Assembly: GCA_947475875.1 (NCBI GenBank)
Contig: CANJME010000006.1
Coordinates: 1 to 64,000 of the forward strand
DNA: 64,000 nt
Direction: 5' to 3'
Source of the DNA: Caulobacteraceae bacterium
GTDB taxonomy: Bacteria; Pseudomonadota; Alphaproteobacteria; Caulobacterales; Caulobacteraceae
Shown here: positions 1 to 8,556 of the stretch, piece by piece
How positions within the stretch are numbered: the first letter of the stretch is position 1
How the letters are laid out: each line of letters starts with the position of its first letter
The notes under the pieces: model-generated
Databases searched by the model: none
Told to the model about the DNA's origin: nothing
The model's input: only the letters and a program-made list of their open reading frames with translations
Made by a program: the position numbers and the translations under genes

Positions 1-2
1 AG

Positions 3-68
3 CGGGCCAGCATCAAACGGCAGACCATCGAACATCGGCGCTTGCAACACCGAAAAATCGCCGCCTAA
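3..68 (+). CDS. possible C-terminal end of a truncated ORF
   Basis: An open frame enters from the left edge and ends at TAA (66-68). It gives 21 basic residues (begins RASIKRQ, ends RKIAA). Such a basic tail suits a nucleic-acid-binding protein, but the piece is too short to assign. It points toward the 3' end of tRNA-Thr, a site type often used by integrases; this is context only. Confidence 0.25.
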   Translation, partial: RASIKRQTIEHRRLQHRKIAA

Positions 69-157
69 ATATCAACCCCAGATGAGGCCAATCCTCCGTT
101 AAATCCGGACCCCATCTGTCCCAAATGTTTTGACGACGTACAATTCCTACAAAAAGC

Positions 158-232
158 TGGTGCCGCCGGGCAGGATTGAACTGCCGACCTCAGCATTACC
201 AATGATGCGCTCTACCACTGAGCTACGGCGGC
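158..232 (-). tRNA. tRNA-Thr (GGT anticodon)
   Basis: On the minus strand a 75-nt cloverleaf with encoded CCA is seen. The acceptor stem is GCCGCCG/CGGCGGC, the D-arm is GCTC..GAGC and the T-arm carries GTTCAATCC. The anticodon loop TTGGTAA gives GGT, which reads ACC/ACT. The anticodon stem has one mismatch at its middle pair (T-C). Downstream of the 3' end lies a TTTTT run. Confidence 0.93.
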
Positions 233-273
233 CCGCTTGAGGAAGGGGGCCTATAGCGAAGGAAGTCCGGCGC

Positions 274-456
274 GTGAAGCCCAAAGGCGCACTTGACGCA
301 GGCAGCCTCTCCCCCGCTGATACGCTGGTGAAAACGCCCAAGACCCCGAAGGTCCCGAAAGACGTCCGCGAGGCCCGCCAGGCCGCGGCGCTCAAGGCCA
401 ATCTGAAACGGCGAAAGGCCGCCGCCGCGCCCGCCAAATCAAAAGACGGAGGATAA
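274..456 (+). CDS. small basic hypothetical protein
   Basis: This is a 60-residue Lys/Arg/Ala/Pro-rich protein with a central [11 protein letters not shown] stretch and a KANLKRRK segment near the C-terminus. I recognise no domain. Small basic proteins of this kind are found just upstream of murA in related Caulobacteraceae, so it is probably real. A GC hairpin (459-480) without a T run follows it. There is no signal peptide or membrane segment, so it is probably cytosolic and may bind nucleic acid. Confidence 0.6.
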   Translation: MKPKGALDAGSLSPADTLVKTPKTPKVPKDVREARQAAALKANLKRRKAAAAPAKSKDGG

Positions 457-523
457 ATCCCGGCGCCCCTTTTCGCCGGGGCGGCGCCACCCTATTCAAG
501 GAGCGGGCTTAAGAAGGGCAGGC

Positions 524-1825
524 ATGGACCGAATCGCGATCACGGGGGGGCAGACGCTTCACGGCGAGATTCCGATCTCGGGGGCGAAGAATTCCGCCAT
601 CAAGCTGATGGCCGCCTCCCTGCTCACCGACGAGCCCCTGCGCCTCACCAATATTCCGCGGCTGGCCGACACCCGCTTCCTCGCCCAGCTGCTGCGCCGC
701 CTCGGCGTCGTGGTCACCGAATGGCAAGAGGGCGCCGAACAGATCACCGTCCTGCACGCGGCGGAAATCACCTCGGCCTTCGCGCCCTATGATCTGGTTC
801 GCCAGATGCGCGCCTCGTTCAATGTGCTGGGCCCGCTGGTGGCCCGCACCGGCCACGCCAAGGTTTCCCTGCCCGGCGGCTGTTCCATCGGCGCGCGGCC
901 CGTCGACCTGCACTTGAAGGCGCTGGAGGCGCTGGGCGCCCACATCGACCTGCACGAAGGCTATGTCTACGCCCAGGCGGCGCGCGGCCTGAAGGGCGCC
1001 GAGATCGAGTTTCCCTTCGTTTCCGTCGGCGCCACTGAACACGCCATGCTGGCCGCTGTCCTCGCCAAAGGGACGACCGTCCTTAAAAACGCCGCTCGCG
1101 AGCCCGAGATGGATGATCTGGCCCAATGCCTCAATGCCATGGGGGCCAAGGTCGAAGGGGCAGGCACGAGCGTCATCACCATCACCGGCGTGCCCAAACT
1201 GCACGGCGCCACCCACGCGGTGATCCCCGACCGGATCGAGATGGGCACCTACGCGATCGCCGCGGCCATGGCGGGCGGCGAGGTGCGGCTGACCCGCGCG
1301 CGACCCGAACTGATCGGGGCGGTCACCGACAAGCTGATCGAGGCGGGCGTTTCGGTGACCCCCACCGACGACGGGGTGATCGTAGGGCGCGACCCCAACG
1401 TGCGGCTGAAAGCGGTCAATATCGAGACCGCGCCCTATCCCGGCTTTCCCACCGACTGCCAGGCCCAGTTCATGGCCCTGATGACCACCGCGCGGGGCGA
1501 GAGCCTGTTCAAGGAAACCATTTTCGAAAACCGCTTCATGCATGCGCCGGAGCTCAATCGCCTGGGCGCGGTGATCGCCGTGGCCGGGGGCGAGGCCGTA
1601 GTGCTGGGGGTGGACAAGCTGCGCGGCGCACCCGTCATGGCCACCGACCTGCGCGCATCGGTGAGTCTTGTGATCGCGGGCCTCGCCGCCGAGGGCCGCA
1701 CCGTGGTCAACCGGGTCTATCACCTCGACCGCGGGTTCGAGCGGCTGGAAGAAAAGCTGTCGGCCTGCGGGGCGAAGATCGAGCGCCTCAAGGGCGGCGA
1801 GGGCGAGGAAGAAGAAGCCGCCTGA
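524..1825 (+). CDS. murA: UDP-N-acetylglucosamine 1-carboxyvinyltransferase MurA
   Basis: It transfers enolpyruvate from PEP to UDP-GlcNAc, the first committed step of cytosolic peptidoglycan precursor synthesis. The 433 residues fit the family. The N-terminus carries the substrate motif GAKNSAIK (about 20-27). The catalytic Cys is at residue 120 in [14 protein letters not shown]; Cys at this place is the form usually inhibited by fosfomycin. The C-terminus has a run of acidic residues. The stop overlaps the next start (TGATG), so the pair is probably co-translated. Confidence 0.97.
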   Translation: MDRIAITGGQTLHGEIPISGAKNSAIKLMAASLLTDEPLRLTNIPRLADTRFLAQLLRRLGVVVTEWQEGAEQITVLHAAEITSAFAPYDLVRQMRASFNVLGPLVARTGHAKVSLPGGCSIGARPVDLHLKALEALGAHIDLHEGYVYAQAARGLKGAEIEFPFVSVGATEHAMLAAVLAKGTTVLKNAAREPEMDDLAQCLNAMGAKVEGAGTSVITITGVPKLHGATHAVIPDRIEMGTYAIAAAMAGGEVRLTRARPELIGAVTDKLIEAGVSVTPTDDGVIVGRDPNVRLKAVNIETAPYPGFPTDCQAQFMALMTTARGESLFKETIFENRFMHAPELNRLGAVIAVAGGEAVVLGVDKLRGAPVMATDLRASVSLVIAGLAAEGRTVVNRVYHLDRGFERLEEKLSACGAKIERLKGGEGEEEEAA

Positions 1826-2241
1826 TGAGCATCGCTCCGTTGAAACTCCTGGCGGAAGACGCCGAGGACCTCGCCGTGGTGTCCGCCGCCCTGCAGGACG
1901 CGGTGGCGAAGATCGGCGACATCCATTTCGACAAGAAGGCGCGGGCCCTGACCATCGGGTTCAACCGCTATCGGTGGGAGCAGAAGGGGCCCGAGCGGGT
2001 GCGCTGCGGTCTGCAGTTGGACAGCGTGCTCTCAGTGCAGGCCCGGCGGTTGCGGCGTGGCGCGAAAGACGCGGTCGTGGAACTCCTCGCCATAGCCTTC
2101 GTCGCCACCGAGGCGCCTGCCGGCATCGTCACACTGACCTTCGCCGGCGGGGGCGATTTGCGGTGCGAAGTGGAATGCGTCGACGCCATCCTGGCCGACG
2201 TGTCCGCGCCGTGGCCGGTGCGCAACAAGCCGAAGCACTGA
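1825..2241 (+). CDS. DUF2948 family protein
   Basis: This 138-residue protein starts at the ATG overlapping the murA stop. It matches the DUF2948 family, which lies between murA and hisD in many alphaproteobacteria. It has no signal peptide or membrane segment. Conserved-looking parts are the Trp/Arg patch NRYRWEQ and the ending APWPV. Its function is unknown; co-occurrence with murA and hisD reflects a conserved order, not a proven shared pathway. Confidence 0.85.
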   Translation: MSIAPLKLLAEDAEDLAVVSAALQDAVAKIGDIHFDKKARALTIGFNRYRWEQKGPERVRCGLQLDSVLSVQARRLRRGAKDAVVELLAIAFVATEAPAGIVTLTFAGGGDLRCEVECVDAILADVSAPWPVRNKPKH

Positions 2242-2249
2242 TAATGTAT

Positions 2250-2381
2250 CGTCATCCCAGCGAAAGCTGGGACCCATCGTGGAACGAGCACGATCGGTCG
2301 TGAATGGCGGCGCGGGCGCGCCGCCATCGCAAAGGTTCGCGTGTGAGCCTTCAATGGGTCCCAGCTTTCGCTGGGATGACG
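2250..2381. repeat. type 1 palindromic repeat pair between DUF2948 gene and hisD
   Basis: Two perfect 28-bp inverted arms lie at 2250-2277 and 2354-2381, 76 bp apart. Each arm is itself a hairpin, CCCAGC-GAAA-GCTGGG, with a GNRA-type loop. The spacer holds two more hairpins: CACGA/TCGTG, and 11-bp arms starting ATGGCGGCGCG. This is REP/BIME-like extragenic architecture inside a co-directional gene string. Related cores recur at 53972-54008 and 55788-55912. Confidence 0.85.
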
Positions 2382-2411
2382 GACGGGTGTGGATGTCCTA
2401 GAAGCCCCGCC

Positions 2412-3692
2412 ATGCGCTGGTTTGATAGCTCAGCTGCCGATTTCGACGCCTTGTTCAGGGCCTTCCTGAACGAGCGCAGGGGCGCGCCCGCCGATGTCGA
2501 CGCCGCCGTGGCGGACATTCTGGAAACCGTCCGCACTGGCGGGATCGCCGCCGTGCTGGATTACGCAAGACGCTTCGACAAGGCCGACCTGACCGCCGAC
2601 ACCCTTCGCGTCACCGCCGCCGAGATCGACGCCGGGGCCGCCGCCTGCGACCCCTCCGTTCGCGACGCCATCGCCTTCGCCGCCAAACGCATCGAAACCT
2701 ATCACGCCCGCCAGCGCCCGGCCGACCAGTCATGGACCGATGAGGCCGGCGTCGAACTCGGCTGGCGCTGGACGCCCATCGAAGCGGTCGGCATCTACGT
2801 GCCCGGCGGCCGCGCGGCTTATCCCTCCACCGTGCTGATGAACGCCATCCCGGCGAAGGTCGCCGGCGTTGACCGCATCGCCATGATCACCCCCCCCGGC
2901 CAGATGTCGCCCGCCGTGCTGGCGGCCGCAAAAGAAGCCGGCGTCACCGAGATCTGGCGTCTCGGCGGCGCTCACGGCGTGGCGGCCCTCGCCTATGGGG
3001 CCGGACCGATCCTGCCGGTCGACAAGATCGTTGGCCCCGGCAACGCTTACGTCACCGCCGCCAAGCGCCGCCTCTATGGTGTCGTCGGCATCGACGCCCT
3101 GGCCGGGCCGTCCGAAATCGTGGTGGTGGCCGACGCCGCCAACGATCCTGCCTGGATCGCCGCCGACCTGCTCAGCCAAGCCGAACACGACCCCGACGCC
3201 CAGTCCATCCTGATCACCCCCGACGCTGATTTCGGCCGCGCGGTCGAGGCCGCCATCGAGGCGCAGCTCGCCGTGCTTTCCACCGGCGAGACCGCGCGCG
3301 CTTCATGTGACGCCAACGGCGCGATCATCATCGCCCCCCTCGACGTCTCGCCGGCTCTCGTCGACGCCATCGCGCCCGAGCACGTCGAGTTCGCCGTCGA
3401 CAACCCGGAAAGGCTCGCCGACCAGGTCCGGCACGCCGGCGCGATCTTCCTTGGCCGGCACACGCCGGAAGCCATCGGCGACTATGTGGCCGGATCAAAC
3501 CACGTGCTGCCGACCAGCCGGGCGGCCCGGTTCTCGTCGGGCCTGTCGATCTATGACTTTATAAAGCGCACCTCGCTGGTGAAATGCTCTCCCGCGGCCT
3601 TCGCCGTCCTCGGCCCGCCGACTGCGGCGTTGGCCACCGCCGAGGGCTTGCCCGCGCACGCCCGCTCGGCCAGCATCCGGACCAATGACTGA
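2412..3692 (+). CDS. hisD: histidinol dehydrogenase HisD
   Basis: It oxidises L-histidinol to L-histidine in two NAD-dependent steps in the cytosol. The 426-residue length is typical. Motifs include GWRWTPIEAVGIYVPGG, the VGPGNAYVTAAK segment and LLSQAEHDPDAQ with the expected acid/base region. The frame is open further upstream, but that would run through the palindromic repeat. I start at ATG 2412 (MRWFDSS), where similarity to the family begins. The 3' end overlaps the next gene by 8 nt. Confidence 0.96.
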   Translation: MRWFDSSAADFDALFRAFLNERRGAPADVDAAVADILETVRTGGIAAVLDYARRFDKADLTADTLRVTAAEIDAGAAACDPSVRDAIAFAAKRIETYHARQRPADQSWTDEAGVELGWRWTPIEAVGIYVPGGRAAYPSTVLMNAIPAKVAGVDRIAMITPPGQMSPAVLAAAKEAGVTEIWRLGGAHGVAALAYGAGPILPVDKIVGPGNAYVTAAKRRLYGVVGIDALAGPSEIVVVADAANDPAWIAADLLSQAEHDPDAQSILITPDADFGRAVEAAIEAQLAVLSTGETARASCDANGAIIIAPLDVSPALVDAIAPEHVEFAVDNPERLADQVRHAGAIFLGRHTPEAIGDYVAGSNHVLPTSRAARFSSGLSIYDFIKRTSLVKCSPAAFAVLGPPTAALATAEGLPAHARSASIRTND

Positions 3693-4149
3693 GCACCGGC
3701 TCCAATCCGTGGTCATCGACGAAGCCATGCTGGCCTCGGCGACGCGTGATCAGGAGCAGGAGCGCGAGATCGCCATCTACGACCTGCTGGAAAAGAACCA
3801 TTTCCAGCCGGACGGCGCGGCCTGCGGTCCCTACGACCTGACCCTCAGCCTGGCTGAAAATCGCCTCGCCTTCGACATCGCCGGGCCCGGCTATATGCGC
3901 CGGCACCTGCTCTCGCTGACCCCGTTCCGGGGCCTGTTGAAAGACTATTTCCTGGTCTGCGAGAGCTATTTCGAGGCCATCCGCCATTCGACGCCCAGCC
4001 AGATCGAGGCGCTCGACATGGGCCGCCGCTCGCTGCACGACGAGGGCTCGAACCTCTTGCGCGAGCGCCTGGCCGGCAAGGTCGACACCGACCACGACAC
4101 CGCCCGCAGGCTCTTCACCCTGATCTGCGCCCTGCACTGGAGAGGGTAG
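3685..4149 (+). CDS. UPF0262 family protein
   Basis: This 154-residue protein resembles UPF0262, a family largely confined to alphaproteobacteria and usually found right after hisD, as here. Recognisable stretches are REIAIYDLLE, FHIAGP-like FDIAGPGYMRRHL and a central DYFLVCESYFEAI helix. It is soluble with no signal peptide. Its function is unknown. The 8-nt overlap with hisD and 2-nt gap to the phosphatase suggest one operon. Confidence 0.9.
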   Translation: MTEHRLQSVVIDEAMLASATRDQEQEREIAIYDLLEKNHFQPDGAACGPYDLTLSLAENRLAFDIAGPGYMRRHLLSLTPFRGLLKDYFLVCESYFEAIRHSTPSQIEALDMGRRSLHDEGSNLLRERLAGKVDTDHDTARRLFTLICALHWRG

Positions 4150-4151
4150 CG

Positions 4152-4598
4152 GTGAAGGAGCGTCCCAGCGCGGTGCTGTTCGCCTGCAACCTCAATTCCG
4201 TGCGCTCGCCGCTCGCCGAAGCGCTGATGAAACTGACCTATGGCTACGACATCTATGTCGATAGCTGCGGCGTCGAGCCCAAGCCCGACCTCGATCCCTT
4301 TGTCGTCGAGGTCATCGAGGAGGTCGGCGGGGACCTCTCGCACCACCGGCCCAAGAGCTTTGATCAGCTCAACGACGGCTCATTCGACGTGATCATCACC
4401 CTGACGCCCGAGGCCCATCACCACGCCATGGACCGCGCCCACGGCAAGGCAGTGGAGGTGGTCTACTGGCCGATGCCCGACCCGACCGTGGCCACTGGTT
4501 CGCGCGAGCAGATTCTTGAGGCCTACCGGCAAACCCGCGACCATCTGCTGCGTTTGATCAAGCAGCGGTTCGGTGATCCGCTCTCGCTGGGCGGTTGA
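4152..4598 (+). CDS. low-molecular-weight phosphatase family protein
   Basis: It is a 148-residue protein of the LMW-PTP/arsenate reductase fold, starting at GTG. The P-loop CX5R(S) is present near the N-terminus as CNLNSVRS (Cys12, Arg18). A distal acid is available in WPMPDPT near residue 112. Substrates may be phosphoprotein or a small molecule and cannot be told apart here. It lies between the UPF0262 gene and infA. It lacks the extra Cys pattern that would clearly indicate arsenate reductase. Confidence 0.85.
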   Translation: MKERPSAVLFACNLNSVRSPLAEALMKLTYGYDIYVDSCGVEPKPDLDPFVVEVIEEVGGDLSHHRPKSFDQLNDGSFDVIITLTPEAHHHAMDRAHGKAVEVVYWPMPDPTVATGSREQILEAYRQTRDHLLRLIKQRFGDPLSLGG

Positions 4599-4667
4599 CG
4601 AGGCGCCGATTGAGGATCAATGGCAGTCGCGCGGTTTCTCAAGGGCCCGCAAATCAGGAAAGGCCAT

Positions 4668-4892
4668 ATGGCTAAAGAAGAACTTCTGGAATTCCCCGGC
4701 ACGGTTTCTGAACTGCTGCCGAACGCCACGTTCCGGGTGACCCTGGATGGCGAGCAAGCCCATGAGATCATCGCCCACACCGCCGGAAAGATGCGCAAGA
4801 ACCGCATCCGCGTGCTGGCCGGCGACAAGGTCCTGGTCGAGATGACGCCCTACGACCTGACCAAGGGCCGCATCACCTACAGATTCAAGTAG
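4668..4892 (+). CDS. infA: translation initiation factor IF-1
   Basis: This 74-residue S1-like OB-fold protein binds the 30S A site during initiation together with IF-2 and IF-3. The sequence [19 protein letters not shown] and the ending KGRITYRFK are diagnostic. A longer frame opens at 4620, but the family start is ATG 4668, preceded by AGGAAAGG at a proper distance. It sits directly before maf. Confidence 0.98.
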   Translation: MAKEELLEFPGTVSELLPNATFRVTLDGEQAHEIIAHTAGKMRKNRIRVLAGDKVLVEMTPYDLTKGRITYRFK

Positions 4893-4909
4893 AGAGGCTG
4901 GACGCGGCC

Positions 4910-5485
4910 ATGCTCGTGCTCGCGAGCGCCAGCCCGCGCCGCCTGGACCTTCTGCGCCAGGCCGGCCTTGAGCCCGGTCGCGTGGCGCCCGCCCACATCG
5001 ACGAAACACCCCTGAATGACGAGACCGCCCGCAGGCTCGCCCTGCGTCTGGCGCGCGCGAAAGCCGGGGCCGCGCACAGCGAAGGCCAGTTCACACTCGG
5101 CGCCGATACTGTGGTGGTGCTGGGAACCCGCTTCCTGCCCAAGGCCGAAACCGAAGCTCAGGCGCGAGAGTGCCTTGCCCTCTTGTCCGGCCGTGCTCAC
5201 CGCGTGTTGACTGGGGTCGCCGTCATTGGCCCGGACGGCCGCAGCGCCGCCCGGCTCTCCGAGAGCCGGTTGAAGATCAAGCGCCTGACCACAGCCGAGA
5301 TCGAGGCCTACATCCAAAGCGGCGAATGGAAAGGCAAGGCCGGCGGCTATGGCATTCAGGGGCGCGCCGGCGCTTTCGTCACCCAGTTGAGCGGCTCCTA
5401 CACCGGCGTTGTCGGCCTGCCGCTCTATGAAACCCTCTGCCTGCTGGAAGGTCTGGGATACCGGCCCAACCTGACTGCGCGATGA
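4910..5485 (+). CDS. maf: Maf family nucleoside triphosphate pyrophosphatase
   Basis: This 191-residue protein of the Maf/Ham1 fold hydrolyses non-canonical or methylated NTPs to NMP plus PPi. The N-terminal LASASPRRLDLL binds phosphate, TLGADTVVVLG carries the catalytic Asp, and the segment GKAGGYGIQGRAG closes the pocket. The gene starts 17 nt after infA and ends in an ATGA overlap with the RNase E/G-like gene, so coupling is likely. Confidence 0.94.
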   Translation: MLVLASASPRRLDLLRQAGLEPGRVAPAHIDETPLNDETARRLALRLARAKAGAAHSEGQFTLGADTVVVLGTRFLPKAETEAQARECLALLSGRAHRVLTGVAVIGPDGRSAARLSESRLKIKRLTTAEIEAYIQSGEWKGKAGGYGIQGRAGAFVTQLSGSYTGVVGLPLYETLCLLEGLGYRPNLTAR

Positions 5486-6489
5486 GTGTCCGCCGGGCCT
5501 TCCTCGACCGCTCGATCGGCGAGGACCGCGCCGTCGTCACCCTGAACGATGAACCGGAGCGGCTGATCATCCGCCGCGACGGCGAGCCTGAGTGGGGGCG
5601 GTTGGGATCCCGATCCATCGCTCGCAACCTGGGCCGCGAAGGCGCGGTCCAGTTCCTGCTGATGCCGGAGGATGGCGAGGCCGTTGCGCCACTTGGGGCA
5701 AGCAAACCGCTGGTGCAGGGCGCCGCTGTGCTGGTCGAGGTCACAGCCGAAAGCCGGACCGGCAAACAAGCTGTCGTTCGGGTCCTCGGGCCTGCTGAAC
5801 CCCAGGCGCCGCGGCTGGAGGCTTCAGGGCTCTCTTTCGAACAGCTGCTCGCCGGCTGGGCGCCGGGCGACATCACCGGAGGTCCCGAGGCGCGCGAGCG
5901 GGCTGACGAAGCGCAAGAGCTGGCGCTTCAGACCGTCCACCCGCTTGCTGGCGGTGGCAGCCTTTCGATCGAAACGACGCGTGCTCTGACCGCCATCGAC
6001 GTAGATGTCGGCGGTCGCGGTGGGCCGGATGCCGGCCGCGCGGCGAAGACGGTCAATCTCGCCGCGATCGCCGCCGCCGCCCGCCTGCTCAGGCTAAAAG
6101 GTCTCGGCGGCCTGGTGGTTTTCGACCTGGTGGGAAAAGGCCACGACGGCCCGGCGCTCGCCGCCGCCGCGCGGGCCGCCTTCTCAGCCGACGATCCCGG
6201 TGTCGCCATCGGTCCGATCAGCCGCTTTGGTCTCTTCGAGCTGGCCCTGCCCTGGCGGACGCGCCCGGTGGCGGAACGGCTCACCTCGGCCGAGGCTCAG
6301 GCGCTGTCGCTCATCCGCGCCCTGGAGCGCGAAGGGCGGGCCCATCCCGGGTCGCGTCTGATTGCCGCATGCCCGGCCGACCTCGCGCGGGCGGCGGAAC
6401 CCTGGCTGGACGCCCTGGCCGATCGCCTGGGACGCCGCTTTGCTTTCGAGGTGCGCGCGGGCGGCCCGTGGGAAGTGAGGTCCGCATGA
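5482..6489 (+). CDS. short ribonuclease E/G-like protein
   Basis: This 335-residue protein resembles the catalytic part of RNase E/G but is much shorter than RNase G (about 490). The segment RALTAIDVD (near 170) and GGLVVFDLV (near 210) keep the two Asp that bind Mg in RNase E. The Cys-x-x-Cys Zn-link and the C-terminal scaffold are absent. Such short forms occur between maf and yacG in alphaproteobacteria. A role in RNA processing is inferred. It overlaps both neighbours by four bases. Confidence 0.85.
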   Translation: MSVRRAFLDRSIGEDRAVVTLNDEPERLIIRRDGEPEWGRLGSRSIARNLGREGAVQFLLMPEDGEAVAPLGASKPLVQGAAVLVEVTAESRTGKQAVVRVLGPAEPQAPRLEASGLSFEQLLAGWAPGDITGGPEARERADEAQELALQTVHPLAGGGSLSIETTRALTAIDVDVGGRGGPDAGRAAKTVNLAAIAAAARLLRLKGLGGLVVFDLVGKGHDGPALAAAARAAFSADDPGVAIGPISRFGLFELALPWRTRPVAERLTSAEAQALSLIRALEREGRAHPGSRLIAACPADLARAAEPWLDALADRLGRRFAFEVRAGGPWEVRSA

Positions 6490-6659
6490 GCCCGTGCCCG
6501 ATCTGTTCGAAACCCGCCGAGGCGGACTACCGTCCGTTCTGTTCCAAGCGCTGCGCCGACGTTGATCTGCAGCGCTGGCTGACCGGCGGCTATGTCATTC
6601 CGGGCCTGGAAGGTGAGACGGACGACGCCTCCGAACCCGGTGGCGAAAACACCGACTAG
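6486..6659 (+). CDS. yacG: DNA gyrase inhibitor YacG (zinc-binding)
   Basis: This 57-residue protein has a treble-clef Zn finger: CPICSK near the N-terminus and FCSKRCADVDLQRWL after it (four Cys). YacG in E. coli binds GyrB and inhibits gyrase. The acidic C-terminal tail is variable in the family. ATG 6486 overlaps the previous stop (ATGA). It is the last gene of the run; a weak hairpin (6672-6690) follows before tRNA-Phe. Confidence 0.93.
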   Translation: MSPCPICSKPAEADYRPFCSKRCADVDLQRWLTGGYVIPGLEGETDDASEPGGENTD

Positions 6660-6711
6660 GCCCTTCTGGACAGGGCCCGGCGCTGGCCCTATAGAGCCCA
6701 GCCTTCTTCGG

Positions 6712-6787
6712 GCCTGGGTAGCTCAGTTGGTAGAGCAGCGGATTGAAAATCCGCGTGTCGGTGGTTCGAATCCGCCCCCAGGCACCA
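6712..6787 (+). tRNA. tRNA-Phe (GAA anticodon)
   Basis: It is a 76-nt cloverleaf with encoded CCA. The acceptor stem is GCCTGGG/CCCAGGC. The anticodon arm GGATT-GAA-AATCC gives GAA, and the T-arm is GGTGGTTCGAATCCGCC. It follows yacG on the same strand. Confidence 0.97.
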
Positions 6788-7195
6788 TCCACTTGCCGAG
6801 CGTCTGACCGGGCTTACGCCGTCTCAGAGGCGTGAAGAAGCAGTCAATTCTCCCTTTTTCACTGACATTTCACATAACGCCTCGTTTTGCGATGCGGCGA
6901 CGAAATTGCGGCAAAACGGGGTTTTATATCGATTAACGGCGAGGGTTTGTTGTGCGCCGCAGCAATTGCGGTGTACGGATGTAAAACGAGACAAGATTCA
7001 ACCGCCGGGGCTCTTGACGCCTTGAGATGGTGTTGCCAAGAGACCTCATAACTTCGAATTCCAACGCTCTGGCGAGGGTTCGTTCCGGTCGTATTTCTGG
7101 CACGGACGCCGTCAAAGTAGATTGGGACCTTTGGTGGGGACGCGGGCGCCGTCGCATGACGCGATTGGGGCCTATAATTCAGGAACTAGCGACAC
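6788..7195 (+). promoter_or_regulatory. 408-bp leader/intergenic region before exbB
   Basis: This gap between tRNA-Phe and exbB is less GC-rich than its surroundings. A weak hairpin (CTTACGCC / GGCGTGAAG, near 6813-6838) follows the tRNA. The stretch from about 6840 to 7030 is the likeliest place for the promoter of the exbB-exbD-tonB operon. A TATAAT at 7173-7178 has no convincing -35 box and would put the transcript start on top of the AGGAA ribosome site (7181-7185). No Fur box or conserved ORF was seen. Confidence 0.4.
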
Positions 7196-8095
7196 ATGCT
7201 CGATTCTCGACGACTGAAAACTTTCATCGCTCTGGTTGGTGTCATGGCTTTCGTGGCCACCGCCCCCATGGCCATGGCCCAGAACAAGGGCAAAGCCGCC
7301 GAGGCGCCCGCCGCCGCAGCGGCGCCGGCCGCCGCCGCCGCTCCTGCGGCGATCGCGGAAGAGCCCGCCGATCCCAAGACCCTGAAGGACACCATGAAGG
7401 GTGCCGGCGGCAGCATGACTCCCTGGACAATGTTCCTGGGCGCGGTGCTCGTCGTGAAGGTGATCATGATCGGCCTCCTGGTCGCGTCGGCCATCACCTG
7501 GATCGTCCTGATCCTCAAGATTTTCGAATTCGCCACGCTGGGCCGGGTCTCCACCCGCTTCGTCGAGGCCTTCCGGTCCGCCAAGTCGGTCGGCGACATG
7601 GGCAAGATCGCCATGTCGGAAGAGTTCGACGGCAACCCGCTGGCCGACATGTCGGCGGCCGCGGCTCAGGAAGTGGAGCTGTCCCGCCAGGCTGGCCTCA
7701 AGGTCAGCGGCGAGCACCGCGAAACCACCCTTGAGCGCGCCGCTCACGCCGTTCACGCCGTGCAGTCCTCGCTGAGCAAGCGGCTGTCGGGCGGCATGCA
7801 GTTCCTGGCCTCCGTCGGTTCGACCAGCCCCTTCGTGGGTCTGTTCGGTACGGTGTACGGGATCATGAACTCCTTCATCGGTATCGCGAACTCGAACACC
7901 ACCAACCTGGCCGTCGTCGCCCCCGGCATCGCCGAGGCGCTGCTGGCCACCGCGATCGGTCTGTTCGCCGCTATCCCGGCCGTGGTGTTCTATAACTACT
8001 TCCAGACCCGGATCTCGGGGTTTGGCGCGCGTACGGAAGGGTTCATCGCCGAGTTGATGAACGCTGTCTCACGCCAGCTCGACAAGGGGGCGTAA
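7196..8095 (+). CDS. exbB: ExbB-type proton channel subunit (MotA/TolQ/ExbB family)
   Basis: ExbB with ExbD harvests proton motive force to energise TonB at the inner membrane. The protein has 299 residues. A cleavable-looking signal (MLDSRRLK..., ending MAMA about 27) and an Ala/Pro linker precede the first membrane helix (about 85-110). The conserved C-terminal pair of helices includes FVGLFGTVYGIMNSF and LLATAIGLFAAIPAVV. An extended N-terminus with a signal peptide is typical of alphaproteobacterial ExbB. It is the first gene of exbB-exbD-tonB. Confidence 0.93.
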   Translation: MLDSRRLKTFIALVGVMAFVATAPMAMAQNKGKAAEAPAAAAAPAAAAAPAAIAEEPADPKTLKDTMKGAGGSMTPWTMFLGAVLVVKVIMIGLLVASAITWIVLILKIFEFATLGRVSTRFVEAFRSAKSVGDMGKIAMSEEFDGNPLADMSAAAAQEVELSRQAGLKVSGEHRETTLERAAHAVHAVQSSLSKRLSGGMQFLASVGSTSPFVGLFGTVYGIMNSFIGIANSNTTNLAVVAPGIAEALLATAIGLFAAIPAVVFYNYFQTRISGFGARTEGFIAELMNAVSRQLDKGA

Positions 8096-8101
8096 TCCCC
8101 C

Positions 8102-8554
8102 ATGGCCGCCAAAATAGCAGGCGCGGGCGGCGGCAAGTATGATCTCGGGCAAAACAACGAGATCAATGTCACCCCGTTCGTGGACGTGATGCTGGTCTTG
8201 TTGATCATCTTCATGGTGGCCGCTCCGTTGGCTACCGTGTCGGTCGAGGTCAAGCTTCCGGACGCCTACGCCGCACCCAGTCCAAACCCGGAAAAACCGA
8301 TCTATATCTCGATCCAGAAGACGTCGGGCCGGGTCTATGTCGGCGACAACCGCAGCTCACTCGAAGGCCTTTGCCAGGACGTGAAGGACAATCTGGGCAA
8401 CCGGGATCCCGAAAACGAGCGGATCTACATCCGCGGCGACGGTGATGCTTACTATCAGGACTTCATGCGCGTCATCGCCAAGCTCCAGGACTGCTATTTC
8501 TATAGCGTCGCCCTGGTCGGCCTGGACGCCGTGGGCAACAGGCGCGGCGGGTAG
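8102..8554 (+). CDS. exbD: ExbD-type biopolymer transport protein
   Basis: This 150-residue protein has a short cytosolic N-terminus, then INVTPFVDVMLVLLIIFMV. Its single membrane helix holds the conserved Asp that carries protons in ExbD/TolR. The rest is periplasmic. It lies 6 nt after exbB and 2 nt before tonB, so one transcript is likely. No second exbD is seen beside it, unlike Xanthomonas-type systems. Confidence 0.94.
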   Translation: MAAKIAGAGGGKYDLGQNNEINVTPFVDVMLVLLIIFMVAAPLATVSVEVKLPDAYAAPSPNPEKPIYISIQKTSGRVYVGDNRSSLEGLCQDVKDNLGNRDPENERIYIRGDGDAYYQDFMRVIAKLQDCYFYSVALVGLDAVGNRRGG

Positions 8555-8556
8555 AC

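Noticed and set aside
3-160. Integrated island next to tRNA-Thr
   Set aside because: Only 21 residues of a basic C-terminus are visible and no duplicated tRNA end was found; it needs sequence left of the window.
1126-1824. Longer N-terminus for the DUF2948 protein through murA
   Set aside because: It is out of frame with murA and Arg/Gly-rich in shadow style; ATG 1825 overlaps the murA stop and starts the family sequence.
7173-7178. TATAAT as the exbB promoter
   Set aside because: There is no -35 partner and the start would remove the ribosome site.
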